Positions 16,292 through 25,618 of a DNA stretch of 64,000 nucleotides are shown piece after piece. Position 1 is the stretch's first letter. Every line of letters begins with the position of its first letter. Under the pieces are notes generated by a model. It did not search any database and was not told where the DNA came from. It worked only from the letters and a program-made list of their open reading frames with translations. A program made the translations under genes and the position numbers. This stretch comes from MRBY01 sp943371005 (GTDB lineage: Bacteria; Cyanobacteriota; Cyanobacteriia; Cyanobacteriales; MRBY01): contig CALRTB020000012.1 of the NCBI GenBank assembly GCA_943371005.1, positions 29,226 to 93,225 on the forward strand, read 5' to 3'.

Positions 16292-17776
16292 ATGAAAAAT
16301 CCCCAACTCAAAAAGATGCGTCTCCTGGTCTCGAAATTATACCGACGCAGTTGGACTTTGTTTTTTGTCGGTTTAGTGACGGTGCAACTCCTCCCTAGTC
16401 CGGCGATCGCCCTCACCCCTAAAGATTACAGTGAGTTAGAATTTCCTCCCCTCCCAGAAATCACCCTCCCCGATTACGAACGCTACGAACTAGAAAACGG
16501 GATGGTGGTTTATCTCATGGAAGATCACACCCTGCCCTTGGTGGGAGGCTCCATGGTGATTCGCACTGGCTCCCGCCTGGAACCCGCCGACAAAGTGGGC
16601 CTAGGCAGTATTACGGGCACCGTGATGCGCAGTGGGGGCACCCTCAAACATCCCGCTGACACCTTAAACAATATCCTGGAACAGCGGGCCGCCAGCATCG
16701 AAACTAGCATTGGGGAATCATCTGGCAGTGCTTCTTTTAGTGCCCTCAAGGAAGATTTTGCACTTGTGTTTGATCTGTTCGCCGAAGTCCTCCAGCAACC
16801 GGCTTTCCCCCAGGACAAACTGGATCTAGCCAAGCGACAAACCGCCGGGGGCATTGCCCGCCGCAACGATGAACCCGATGCGATCGCCTCCCGGGAATTT
16901 GACAAACTCATCTACGGCACTGATAGTCCCTATGCCCGCACCGTAGAATATGCCACTCTCGATAACATTGACCGGGTCGATTTATTTAACTTCTACCGCA
17001 GCTACATCCGCCCTGACCAAATGATCCTCGGCATTGTCGGCGATATTGACGTAGAAGCCACCAAAGCAAAAATTGCTGCTAAATTTGGCCCTTGGCGTAA
17101 TCCCAGTACAACCCCAAATCTCACACCGCCCGCCGTCAACCAACCCGCCCAAAGCGGTGCTTTCCTCGTTGATCAACCCCAACTGACTCAAAGTAGCATC
17201 CTCATCGGTCACCAGGGGGGACGACTCGACAATCCCGACTATGCAGAACTCTCGGTAATGAACGGTGTGATCAATGGCTTTGGGGGCCGACTCTTTAACG
17301 AAATTCGTTCCCGACAGGGTCTCGCCTATTCTGTGTATGGCGTATGGAGTCCCCGCTACGACTACGATGGCAAATTTATCGCCGGAGGCTCGACCCGCTC
17401 CGAGGCGACGATACCTTTTATCACGGCCATGAAAGGGGAAATTAAGCGACTGCAAACGGAACTGATCACCCCCGCAGAACTTGCCTATGCCAAGGATTCG
17501 ATTCTGAATTCCTTTGTCTTTAATTTTGAAGATCCCGGTCAAACCCTGTCCCGCCTCATGCGCTATGAATATTATGGCTACCCGGAAGATTTTATTTTCC
17601 AGTACCAACGGGAAGTGGAAGCAACGACCATTGAAGACGTGCAGCGGGTGGCCCAAACCTACCTTAAGCCGGATCAATTAACGGTGCTGGTGGTGGGGAA
17701 TGCGGCGGCTATGGATCCGTCGCTGACGAGTTTGTTTACGGAGGTCAAGCCCGTCGATATTACGATTCCAGAGTAG
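16292..17776 (+). CDS. M16 family protease-like subunit lacking the zinc motif, exported
   Basis: The 494-residue protein belongs to the pitrilysin family. The N terminus is basic and then hydrophobic with a likely signal-peptide cut after PSPAIA (about 40). At the place of the HXXEH zinc motif the sequence is GLGSITGTVMRSGGT, so the zinc ligands are gone. The C-terminal half retains the paired-subunit motif GGRLFNEIRSRQGLAYSVYG (about 330-349), typical of the non-catalytic partner in two-chain M16 proteases. It may work with an active M16 such as the one at 47698-48984. The next gene starts 8 bp after its stop. Confidence 0.85.
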   Translation: MKNPQLKKMRLLVSKLYRRSWTLFFVGLVTVQLLPSPAIALTPKDYSELEFPPLPEITLPDYERYELENGMVVYLMEDHTLPLVGGSMVIRTGSRLEPADKVGLGSITGTVMRSGGTLKHPADTLNNILEQRAASIETSIGESSGSASFSALKEDFALVFDLFAEVLQQPAFPQDKLDLAKRQTAGGIARRNDEPDAIASREFDKLIYGTDSPYARTVEYATLDNIDRVDLFNFYRSYIRPDQMILGIVGDIDVEATKAKIAAKFGPWRNPSTTPNLTPPAVNQPAQSGAFLVDQPQLTQSSILIGHQGGRLDNPDYAELSVMNGVINGFGGRLFNEIRSRQGLAYSVYGVWSPRYDYDGKFIAGGSTRSEATIPFITAMKGEIKRLQTELITPAELAYAKDSILNSFVFNFEDPGQTLSRLMRYEYYGYPEDFIFQYQREVEATTIEDVQRVAQTYLKPDQLTVLVVGNAAAMDPSLTSLFTEVKPVDITIPE

Positions 17777-17784
17777 GTGGCATT

Positions 17785-18891
17785 GTGGTGCAGGTAGTTG
17801 AAGAGCGGTCAGTACAATTCCAGCTAGATGGGGGCTTCTACCGTGCCAAAAGCCGTATTGTGCGGGATTTGGGGGTCTTGGCGGCGGCAGTCTACCGGCA
17901 AAACCAAGGACAATTGCGGGTTCTGGATGGCCTATCGGCAACGGGGGTGCGATCGCTCCGGTACTACCAGGAAGCCCAGGCAGATTGGGTCTGGGCCAAT
18001 GAAGGCAACCCAGACCTCCTGGAGACTTTAACCACGAATTTGCGGCGGATTCCAGCGGCCCAACGGTGCATTAGTGTGCTTTCTCTGCGCCAACTTTGTT
18101 TGGAACGGTCTTTAATGGGCGATCGCTATGATCTCGTCGATTTTGATGCCTTTGGCTCTGGGTCAGCCTTTGTCCAGGATGCCCTCACCGTGACGACTCT
18201 GGGGGGATTGATGTATCTGACCAGCACCGATGGCAGAACCTACAGTGGCCGGGAACCCCAGCGGGCCTTGCGGCAATATGGAGCCTATGGGCGATCGCAT
18301 CCCTCCGTTCAGGAACAGGGTCTACGGTTATTGTTGGGAAATCTCGCGCAACAGGCGGCCCAGCGAAATTTTGGCATTGAGCCAATTTTTTCGTTTTTTG
18401 GGGGGGATACTTGCCGGATTATGGCCCGTTTGACCCGTAAACCCACCCTGACAGAATTAAACTACGGCTTTCTTGGCTATTGTCACCATTGCGGCACCTA
18501 TGCTTTACCCTCTTGGCGCAAACTGTCCCAGGCAACCTGTGCCCACGATGATTTGCCTTTAACCCTCAGTGGCCCGATGTGGCGGGGCAATTTACATCAC
18601 CCGGACTATTTACAGCAAATGTCGGCGATCGCCCAACGGTGGGATTGGCAGGATGTGGTTAAGATTTTAGAAATTATGAGTCTGGAAAATGATTTACCCC
18701 CCTATTTTTTCCCGTTAAAGGAGATTGGTGCCCGGGCCAAAATCGACCTACCGAAATTAGATTTGCTGCTAAACAGTCTCCAGGCGCAAGGTTTCCAAGC
18801 CAGTCGTACCCACATCAACCCCCAAGCGATTAAAACCGATGCGCCGATGGCCAAAATCAAGGCGATCGCCACCCAGTTAAGCGCACCGTAA
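17785..18891 (+). CDS. trm1: tRNA (guanine26-N2)-dimethyltransferase, Trm1 family
   Basis: Trm1 makes N2,N2-dimethylguanosine in tRNA. The 368 residues show an N-terminal FYRAKSRIVRDLGVLA segment, a SAM-binding LDGLSATGVRSLRYY (about 52-66), the catalytic-loop region VDFDAFGSGSAFVQDAL and a Cys-rich part CHHCGTYALPS with a later Cys/His pair, then GPMWRGNLHHPDYL. The start is GTG, 8 bp after the M16 gene, so the two are probably one transcript. Trm1 is best known in archaea and eukaryotes, with bacterial forms in Aquifex and cyanobacteria. Confidence 0.88.
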   Translation: MVQVVEERSVQFQLDGGFYRAKSRIVRDLGVLAAAVYRQNQGQLRVLDGLSATGVRSLRYYQEAQADWVWANEGNPDLLETLTTNLRRIPAAQRCISVLSLRQLCLERSLMGDRYDLVDFDAFGSGSAFVQDALTVTTLGGLMYLTSTDGRTYSGREPQRALRQYGAYGRSHPSVQEQGLRLLLGNLAQQAAQRNFGIEPIFSFFGGDTCRIMARLTRKPTLTELNYGFLGYCHHCGTYALPSWRKLSQATCAHDDLPLTLSGPMWRGNLHHPDYLQQMSAIAQRWDWQDVVKILEIMSLENDLPPYFFPLKEIGARAKIDLPKLDLLLNSLQAQGFQASRTHINPQAIKTDAPMAKIKAIATQLSAP

Positions 18892-18901
18892 GTCTTGGCA
18901 A

Positions 18902-19624
18902 CTATTTCTTTTTTCGTTCCCGCACTGAGATTACATTTTGCTCCTTACGCAGTTCAAATAGATCAATCGCCTCAAATAAACTGCTTAATTTCTTGTAGCC
19001 ATAATTGCGTGAGTCGAAGGACGCCTGGTTCTTGATGTGGCCGCCAATTAGTCCCAATTTTGACCAACCATCTTCATCCTGGGTATTGGCGATCGCCCCC
19101 CGCAACAGGTTCATCAATTTCGTATCCTGCTTCAGTTGATGACCAGGCTTGGGTTTGGTTTGTACGTCATTTTGGTCTTCGGTGGGTGGCGTTAAATTTT
19201 CCAGGTACAAAAACGTTGAACAGGCTGAAACAAAAGGTGATGGCGTTTTTTTCTCTCCAAACCCATATACTTTCAACCCGTTTGTCAGCAGGCGCATCAC
19301 CAAGGGCGTAAAATCACAATCACTCGACACAATCGCAAACGCATCTAGACTTTGGGTATAGAGCAAATCCATCGCATCAATAATTAACGCCGCATCCGTT
19401 GCATTTTTGCCCTTTGTATAGTCAAACTGCTGAATCGGCTGGATCGCGTATTCATGCAAACAATTTTCCCAGGACTGGAGGGCGGGGTTTTTCCAGTTAC
19501 CATAGGCCCGGCGAATATTGGCGACACCATACTTGGCAATTTCCGCCAAGATCACGTCAATTTTTGCAGCGGGTGCATTGTCAGCATCGATCAACATCGC
19601 AATTCTAAACTCAGCCTTGGCCAT
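18902..19624 (-). CDS. NYN (LabA/DUF88) domain protein with OST-HTH-like end
   Basis: The 240-residue protein has a PIN-like NYN nuclease fold: IAMLIDADNAP (first Asp, about 8-18), FDYTKGKNATDAALIIDAMDLLY and FAIVSSDCDFTPLVMRL with the acidic residues of the family. After a linker (about 145-165) comes a small helical/winged domain (about 168-230) with KLGLIGGHIKNQ and YGYKKLSSLFEAI, which resembles OST-HTH/LOTUS domains. A role in RNA processing or decay is likely by family. It ends 10 bp from the convergent trm1 gene. Confidence 0.85.
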   Translation of the reverse strand: MAKAEFRIAMLIDADNAPAAKIDVILAEIAKYGVANIRRAYGNWKNPALQSWENCLHEYAIQPIQQFDYTKGKNATDAALIIDAMDLLYTQSLDAFAIVSSDCDFTPLVMRLLTNGLKVYGFGEKKTPSPFVSACSTFLYLENLTPPTEDQNDVQTKPKPGHQLKQDTKLMNLLRGAIANTQDEDGWSKLGLIGGHIKNQASFDSRNYGYKKLSSLFEAIDLFELRKEQNVISVRERKKK

Positions 19625-19654
19625 AGCCCTTCGATCCTTTATCCCTGATGGGAT

Positions 19655-20611
19655 TTATTCGGCCCCTTTTGCCTTTTTAATTTCTGCTTTGAGTTCCTCA
19701 ATTTGACGCCGCAAACTATCTAGATCACTTTCATCTTCAGCACTTACATCCACCGAACCAGTGCCAGCCTGGGCATAATGACCCTGTTTAATCCGTTGAT
19801 ATTCCTCAGAGGCTTCCCAGGTTTTGATAAAGCTCAACCGCTCTACCGGAAAAGGATGACTCAAAAATGTCCCATTACCGCCGTTATAAATCAAAAACTT
19901 ATAAATCTGATTGAGTTGATCCTGATCAAGGGCGTCATAATCCTGGGATTGCTGGGTAAACTCGGTCAAACTCATTTCGTGGCCATATTTAGCACTGCCA
20001 CCCGCGAGCTTCATCATGGTGTGCAAAATTGGATTGAGATCATCCATCACCAAAAGCGCTGCTCGATCCGCTGAAAGTTCGGCCTTCCGCCGCCATTCAT
20101 AAAAAGCATAAAGTAGCCCCGTGGTAATGACATTACCGAGGCCAAGGGTAATTTCCCCAAGAAAAGAGGCCGCCCCCATGGCCCACATCGCCATCTGGAT
20201 CAAGATCGTGTGGTCACATTTGATGTGACCCAACTCGTGGGCCATCACCGTCCGTAGCTCCGTTTCATCAAGTAAATCCAGCAGCCCCGTATTCACCACA
20301 ATGTACGGGTGATCATGGCCGAGGGCGTAGCTATTGACCATCGGATTTTGGTTGACATAAAGCGTCGGCTCTGGGGAAATATCCAAATCATGGACACATT
20401 CCCGAAAAATGCCGTACAGGGTCGAATACTGACGGGGGCCTGCTTTAATATTGTTGCCCATTAGAAAAACCTGCTGGGGTCGTTCGTAGATATATTCCAC
20501 AAAACGACTGGCCAACAGCTTAAAACCAGGCAGATTACGGAGGGCTTCTTCTGCTTGGTGATCGAGGGGGTGACGAAAGGCTTCGCTAGAAATTCCGGGA
20601 TAGGTCGGCAT
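19655..20611 (-). CDS. M48 family zinc metallopeptidase
   Basis: The protein carries the M48 zinc motif MAHELGHIKCDH (HELGH at about 125-129 in the 318-residue form) and the third-ligand region WRRKAELSADRAALL. One or two hydrophobic segments follow the motif (AMWAMGAASFLG and a Gly-rich stretch), suggesting membrane association. The tail (about 285-318) is a charged coiled coil (LRRQIEELKAEIKKAK). The longer reading to 20635 would start with TTG; the ATG at 20611 (MPTYPGISSEAF) is preferred. It lies 42 bp after purF on the same strand and may be co-transcribed. Substrates are unknown. Confidence 0.85.
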   Translation of the reverse strand: MPTYPGISSEAFRHPLDHQAEEALRNLPGFKLLASRFVEYIYERPQQVFLMGNNIKAGPRQYSTLYGIFRECVHDLDISPEPTLYVNQNPMVNSYALGHDHPYIVVNTGLLDLLDETELRTVMAHELGHIKCDHTILIQMAMWAMGAASFLGEITLGLGNVITTGLLYAFYEWRRKAELSADRAALLVMDDLNPILHTMMKLAGGSAKYGHEMSLTEFTQQSQDYDALDQDQLNQIYKFLIYNGGNGTFLSHPFPVERLSFIKTWEASEEYQRIKQGHYAQAGTGSVDVSAEDESDLDSLRRQIEELKAEIKKAKGAE

Positions 20612-20653
20612 CAATACTTCCTTTGCCGCTCTCAATCCATGGGAACGGCTTTG

Positions 20654-22123
20654 CTAGACAGTGGCTTTTTCTAACATTAGCTTAGATGATTTGATCGCGT
20701 CCGGAATTTCAATGGGATAGTTCCCATCAAAACAGGCGGTACAGAAACTAGAAGTCCGCTCATTGGTGACATCCAACATGCCCTCTTTGCTGAGGTAGGT
20801 CAGAGAATCAACTTCAATTTGTTTTTCGATTTCGCCCAGGGATTTCGTCGCGGCAATCAGCTGATCTTGGCTATCGGTATCGATGCCATAGAAACAGGGA
20901 TGGGTCACAGGGGGTGAGGAAATACACATGTGGACTTCTGCGGCCCCGGCTTGCCGGAGTGCCCGGACAATTTTGCGGCTGGTTGTGCCCCGGACAATGG
21001 AGTCATCCACAATGATGATCCGTTTCCCTTGGAGAACATCTTTAAGGGGATTGAGCTTCATCCGGATCCCCACTTCCCGCATGTGTTGAGTTGGCTGAAT
21101 AAAAGTACGACCCACGTAGCGGTTTTTAATTAGTCCTTCCCCAAAGGGGATCCCAGAGGCACGGGAAAAGCCAATGGCGGCGGGAATACCAGAGTCGGGA
21201 ACCCCCATAACGAGGTCGGCTTCAATGTTGGATTCTTTGGCTAGCTGCGCCCCAAGACGGAGACGGTAACTAAAGAGGGTTTCGTCGTGGACAATGCTAT
21301 CGGGACGGGCAAAGTAGATCATCTCGAAGACGCAGAGTTTCCGGTCTGGCTTTTCAGACCATTGTTGAGCAGTTAAGCCAGATTCGGTGATCCAGACCAT
21401 TTCGCCTGGTTCTACATCTCGCAGATAGTCCGCACCAATGATATCGAGGGCGCAGGTTTCAGAAGCCAGGACATAGCGGGTGCTACCGTCTTCCTCGGTG
21501 AGAGTCCCAATGACGAGGGGACGGACTCCCTGGGGATCCCGTGCGCCAATAATGCCGTCCGGGGTGCCGATAACAAGGCTATAGGCGCCGGAACAGAGAT
21601 TAAAGGCCGCGATCGCCGCTTCGGTCCAATCTTTCCCCTGATCGACATAAATGGCGATCGCCTTGGCGATCATCTCTGAATCAGTGGTGGTTTGAAAATC
21701 CAGACCCGTAGCAAGGGACAATAGCTTATCCTTTAGCTCGATGGTGTTCACCAAGTTGCCATTGTGGGCTAGAGCGAGAGTTCCTAGGCGAGTTTCTTCG
21801 AGGGCTGGTTGGGCATTGCACTTATGGCTAGAGCCAGTTGTGGAGTAACGATTGTGGCCCACGGCCCAAACCCCAGGTAATTCCTGGAGTTTTTCTTCGC
21901 TAAATACCTGGGAAACGAGGCCCATACCTTTGTGTACATGCATTTGCGTGCCATCAAAGGTTGCGATCCCTGCGGATTCTTGCCCCCGATGTTGGAGCGC
22001 AAAAAGTCCAAAATATGCCAATTTTGCCACTTCTTCCGTTGGGGCATAGATGCCGAAAACACCACAGTATTCCTTGGGTTTGTCGGGGAGATCGTTGGCA
22101 TAGACAGTTTGAGGGACAGTCAT
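20654..22123 (-). CDS. purF: amidophosphoribosyltransferase
   Basis: PurF makes 5-phosphoribosylamine from PRPP and glutamine, the first step of purine synthesis. The N-terminal glutamine amidotransferase domain has its nucleophile at Cys20 (EYCGVFGIYAP) after a short propeptide, and HNRYSTTGSS. The C-terminal phosphoribosyltransferase domain shows the PRPP loop RIIIVDDSIVRGTTSRK. Cys residues near the end (SFCTACFDGNYP) fit the Fe-S form of the enzyme. The length of 489 is normal. Confidence 0.96.
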   Translation of the reverse strand: MTVPQTVYANDLPDKPKEYCGVFGIYAPTEEVAKLAYFGLFALQHRGQESAGIATFDGTQMHVHKGMGLVSQVFSEEKLQELPGVWAVGHNRYSTTGSSHKCNAQPALEETRLGTLALAHNGNLVNTIELKDKLLSLATGLDFQTTTDSEMIAKAIAIYVDQGKDWTEAAIAAFNLCSGAYSLVIGTPDGIIGARDPQGVRPLVIGTLTEEDGSTRYVLASETCALDIIGADYLRDVEPGEMVWITESGLTAQQWSEKPDRKLCVFEMIYFARPDSIVHDETLFSYRLRLGAQLAKESNIEADLVMGVPDSGIPAAIGFSRASGIPFGEGLIKNRYVGRTFIQPTQHMREVGIRMKLNPLKDVLQGKRIIIVDDSIVRGTTSRKIVRALRQAGAAEVHMCISSPPVTHPCFYGIDTDSQDQLIAATKSLGEIEKQIEVDSLTYLSKEGMLDVTNERTSSFCTACFDGNYPIEIPDAIKSSKLMLEKATV

Positions 22124-22365
22124 CCTACAGGTTGCACTCCTAGTTATTGGGTGAAAAAGAGAAGGAAATTCAGCAGTTACGATGGCTACAATACCACGTC
22201 AATGAATGCCTTGATGGACAAAATCTATCAAGGCTTTAACCCCACTTAATCTAGTTTTAAGGGTCGCGGCATGATTAATGGAGTCAAAGGATGAAAATAT
22301 TCCTTGGGTAAGTTTATTTTAGGTCAGAATTTTGCTATGCGGGGATCAAAGTTTGGCCGCTGCCC

Positions 22366-23055
22366 CTAAAGTCGTTGCTGGAGGCTGCGACCATGGGTAT
22401 CTGTGCCGCAGGTGAGCCATAGATTGTGCTGCTGACCGAGGGCTGCCACTGCTGGGGTGTGTTTTTGGCTCGGTAACCAGGGTTTGGGGTTATCGTAGGC
22501 GTAATAGGCTTCTACACCATCAATATTAAGGGATGCTGCTGCTGGGATTAAGTCCGTGGCCGGACGGCGGTAACGGGCGGGATGGGCCAACACGGCTAGT
22601 CCTCCAGCGGCATGGATTACGTCAATAATCACCGCTGCGGCGGCGCGATCGCCTTCCGGAATTTCCCGGTTAAAGTAGGGGGCGATGGCACTGTGTTCAG
22701 GGTCAAACCCATAGGCGAGGATATGTACTGTGGTGTCAAGGAGGATGGCGTTAATTTCGATGCCCGTCCAGAGGTGAGGCAAGGGTTGCGTCCTGTCGTT
22801 TTGCTGTTGACTGAGGTAGCTTTGGGCCTGTTGATAGCCGTGGATGGTGTGGTGGTCGGTGATTGCGAAGCCTTTTAGGCCAATGGTGATCGCCTGGTCA
22901 ACAATTTCTGTTGGGGTGAGTTGACCATCAGAGCAGACCGAATGCATGTGGAAGTTGTACTGATTGGGGCAACTGGTTGCCGTTAGACTGCGCCAAGCCT
23001 TTTCGAGCGCTTGCAAATCTTGAGCCGCACTTGGAACAGACAAAGTAGAAGTCAT
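22366..23055 (-). CDS. PHP domain metal-dependent phosphoesterase
   Basis: PHP domain proteins use a cluster of metals held by His and Asp residues. Here NFHMHSVCSDGQLTP and FAITDHHTIHGY near the N terminus, VLAHPARYR in the middle and CGTDTHG at the end give the full set of ligands. It resembles the TrpH/RNase AM type (3',5'-nucleotide phosphatase or exonuclease), but the substrate is not certain. The longer reading to 23082 starts with TTG; ATG at 23055 (229 residues) is more likely. It is a single gene on minus. Confidence 0.83.
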   Translation of the reverse strand: MTSTLSVPSAAQDLQALEKAWRSLTATSCPNQYNFHMHSVCSDGQLTPTEIVDQAITIGLKGFAITDHHTIHGYQQAQSYLSQQQNDRTQPLPHLWTGIEINAILLDTTVHILAYGFDPEHSAIAPYFNREIPEGDRAAAAVIIDVIHAAGGLAVLAHPARYRRPATDLIPAAASLNIDGVEAYYAYDNPKPWLPSQKHTPAVAALGQQHNLWLTCGTDTHGRSLQQRL

Positions 23056-23197
23056 GGCGAAGGCGATCTTTGGCGATCGCAAATTTAAAGGGCGAGCGGA
23101 ATGGTAATAAAAGGGTAAAGAAAACCTGAAAAAAAGATTAGATATTGCAAATTGTTACAAACAAGATAGCAAAGATTTTTGCCCTTGGGCAGCACCA

Positions 23198-23234
23198 TAA
23201 AAAAATCTCTCCGGGTCGTAGGGGACACGGAGAG
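23198..23234 (-). terminator. intrinsic terminator downstream of chlG
   Basis: On the minus strand CTCTCCG, a 14-base loop and CGGAGAG are followed by ATTTTTTT. It lies about 60 bp after the chlG stop. Confidence 0.75.
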
Positions 23235-23291
23235 CAAGAACCGGATCAGTATTGCCAAAAAATTTAAGCAAAAAATAGCCAGGTTAATGTT

Positions 23292-24293
23292 TTAGGAAAT
23301 TCCTGCGTGGCCCATGGCAAGACCTGCGACCAACATTCCCAACACCAAAAAAGGCTGGGCACTGGCTTGGTATTTCACATCATTTTTCAGGGGATCCCGC
23401 AGGAAATACATATCCTGAAAAGTAATTTGGGGAATCACGAGTAGCAACAGAATCGTGGCATATAACTGTTCGTGGATGCTGACCAAGTAACCGGCAATGC
23501 CCACCTGAAAAATATCAATCATCAGCACACAAATCCAGGCGGCGGTTCCAACCCCAAACATCACAGGCAGGGATTTTAAACCCAGTTGGCGATCGCCTTC
23601 GACACTTTTGAAATCATTCACAACGGCGATCCCTAGACCCGCAAAACTATAGATCAAGGTCACCACCATCACCGTCGGCGTCAGCGTCCCAAACAACGCA
23701 TGGCCAGCCCACCAAGGCAGCGCAATATAACTCGCCCCCAAGGCATAGTTCCCAAGCCAACCATTTTGTTTCAGCTTCAACGGCGGCGCAGAATAAATGT
23801 AAGCAATGAAGCAGCCCACCACCGTTAAGACCAGCATCACAGGGAAATCATGGCCCGCCCAACGGTCGAGGAGATAGCTCAAGCCAACGCCAGAGCCCAA
23901 AAGCACAAGAATTTGTGTCACCACCTGGGGTACGGAAATGGCCCCCGAAGGAATGGGGCGGTAGGGTTCATTGATCGCATCAATTTCCCGGTCGTAAAAA
24001 TCATTGAGGGTTTGGGTATAGCCCGTGAGCAAAGGCCCCGACAACAACATACAGGCCATGGCCTTGAGGAAATCTTCGACTCCCCACACATAGCCACCGG
24101 AGGATGCTGCCCCACAAACAACGCCCCAGATCAGCGGAATCCAGGTGATGGGCTTCATCAATTGCAGGCGAATTTTCCAGATGGATGTTTCCCCCTCAGC
24201 GGCTCCTTTCATGCCGAGGAGTTGGCGGGCTTTAGAACCCTGTTCCTCTGGGGCCGTGGCTGGTGTCGTATCTGGATTAGGCGTTTCTGTCAT
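23292..24293 (-). CDS. chlG: chlorophyll a synthase
   Basis: ChlG attaches the phytyl or geranylgeranyl tail to chlorophyllide in the thylakoid membrane. It is a UbiA-type prenyltransferase with about nine spans. The first Asp-rich motif NDFYDREIDAINEPYRPIPS (about 105-124) and the second VVNDFKSVEGDRQLGLKSLP (about 235-254) are complete. The reading to 24353 would add an unlikely N terminus; the ATG at 24293 (MTETPNPD) gives 333 residues, as usual for the family. A terminator follows at 23198-23234. Confidence 0.94.
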   Translation of the reverse strand: MTETPNPDTTPATAPEEQGSKARQLLGMKGAAEGETSIWKIRLQLMKPITWIPLIWGVVCGAASSGGYVWGVEDFLKAMACMLLSGPLLTGYTQTLNDFYDREIDAINEPYRPIPSGAISVPQVVTQILVLLGSGVGLSYLLDRWAGHDFPVMLVLTVVGCFIAYIYSAPPLKLKQNGWLGNYALGASYIALPWWAGHALFGTLTPTVMVVTLIYSFAGLGIAVVNDFKSVEGDRQLGLKSLPVMFGVGTAAWICVLMIDIFQVGIAGYLVSIHEQLYATILLLLVIPQITFQDMYFLRDPLKNDVKYQASAQPFLVLGMLVAGLAMGHAGIS

Positions 24294-24497
24294 GGCGTCT
24301 GGATTGGAATATTTTGTACAGAAAAAAAGCGTAACGGAAAAACCACTCGTCATTGGGCATATTACGCCGCAAGGGGTTTATTTTAACCTAGTCTTCTAGT
24401 GGGATTTTGCCAATGGGTGAGCCTTTCTTCAAAAAGTCCAAAACACCGCTATGCTGAACATGATCTTTTCTCGCGAAATTTAAGCAAGCAATAACTG

Positions 24498-25187
24498 ATG
24501 CAAGATACTGTGATTGTGCCCCTGGATGTGCCGGATCTCCCGGCGGCGATCGCCTTAGTTGAGAGCTTACCGGAGGTCACCTTTTGGAAAGTGGGCCTAG
24601 AATTATTTGTCGCCACCGGGCCAGATATGTTGCGCTATCTCAAAGACCAGGGCAAACGCATTTTTCTTGATCTCAAATTACACGACATCCCCAATACCAT
24701 TGCCGGGGCTTGCCGTTCTGCCCGAGCCTATGGGGTAGATCTGTTGACCATCCATGGTGCTGCCGGGGCGATCGCCCTAACGGCCGCCAAAGAAGCCCTC
24801 GGAGATTCCCCCACAAAACTGATTGCGATTACCGTCCTCACCAGCATCAGTCCAGACCAATTACGGGATGAGTTGAAAGTGGATCTCCCCCTTGATGCCT
24901 TTGCCCAACACATGGCAAACCTGGCCCAAGGCGCTGGGTTAGATGGGGCTGTGTGTTCTCCCCAAGAGGTGGCAATGCTGAGGCAATGCTGTGGTCAAGA
25001 TTTCACGTTAGTTTGTCCGGGGGTGCGTCCCACCTGGGCCAAGTCAGGGGATCAACAGCGGGTGATGACTCCCCAGGCGGCAATCCAACAGGGGGCGAAC
25101 CACCTTGTCATTGGCCGACCGATCACCCAGGCAGAAAGTCCCCGGGGAGCTTGGCAGAAAATTCAAGCAGAGTTGGCGATCGCCTAA
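24498..25187 (+). CDS. pyrF: orotidine 5'-phosphate decarboxylase
   Basis: PyrF makes UMP from OMP in pyrimidine synthesis. The 229-residue TIM barrel shows the N-terminal VPLDVPD, the catalytic FLDLKLHDIPNT (the Asp-Lys-Asp network, about 55-66), CPGVRP and the phosphate-binding VIGRPITQA near the C terminus. The length is normal for bacterial type I enzymes. It is 110 bp before the BolA gene. Confidence 0.95.
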   Translation: MQDTVIVPLDVPDLPAAIALVESLPEVTFWKVGLELFVATGPDMLRYLKDQGKRIFLDLKLHDIPNTIAGACRSARAYGVDLLTIHGAAGAIALTAAKEALGDSPTKLIAITVLTSISPDQLRDELKVDLPLDAFAQHMANLAQGAGLDGAVCSPQEVAMLRQCCGQDFTLVCPGVRPTWAKSGDQQRVMTPQAAIQQGANHLVIGRPITQAESPRGAWQKIQAELAIA

Positions 25188-25297
25188 AACGTTCACACCA
25201 GTAAATCTGACCCAGCAAATCCAGAGACGGAAGACTAAAGATACAATGGCTTAAGTATTCCTGCTTACATTTAGGATTTATTTCACACTAATTACCT

Positions 25298-25558
25298 ATG
25301 GTTAGCTTATCGGCAGTCAAAAGCTCCATTGAAACCCATCTTTCCGGAGCCCAAGTGTTCGTGAAGGATCTCACCGGTGGTGGCGATCACCTAGAGGCCA
25401 TCGTCGTTTCCCCCGACTTTGCAGGTCAATCCCGGGTACGCCAACACCAAATGGTCTATGCTGCCCTCAAAGAGGATTTAGCCTCAGAAGCGATCCATGC
25501 TTTAGCCCTGCGGACTTTCACCCCGGAGAAATGGGCAGAAGTGGGTCAACCCACTTAA
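25298..25558 (+). CDS. BolA family protein
   Basis: The 86-residue protein has the BolA fold with GDHLEAIVVSPDFAGQSRVRQHQMVYAAL (seen in two parts about 29-58), including the conserved His ligand used with a glutaredoxin to hold a [2Fe-2S] cluster. The monothiol glutaredoxin gene follows after 60 bp on the same strand. This pairing is the classic Grx-BolA complex in Fe-S trafficking. Confidence 0.92.
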   Translation: MVSLSAVKSSIETHLSGAQVFVKDLTGGGDHLEAIVVSPDFAGQSRVRQHQMVYAALKEDLASEAIHALALRTFTPEKWAEVGQPT

Positions 25559-25618
25559 ACGGTCTTGGAAACGACGTTTTCCTGAACCCTTGTCAACCCA
25601 TACTATGAGGAAAAATAG

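Noticed and set aside
16982..17677. Minus-strand frame of 231 residues
   Set aside because: It lies fully inside the M16-like gene on the opposite strand, and no domain is recognisable.
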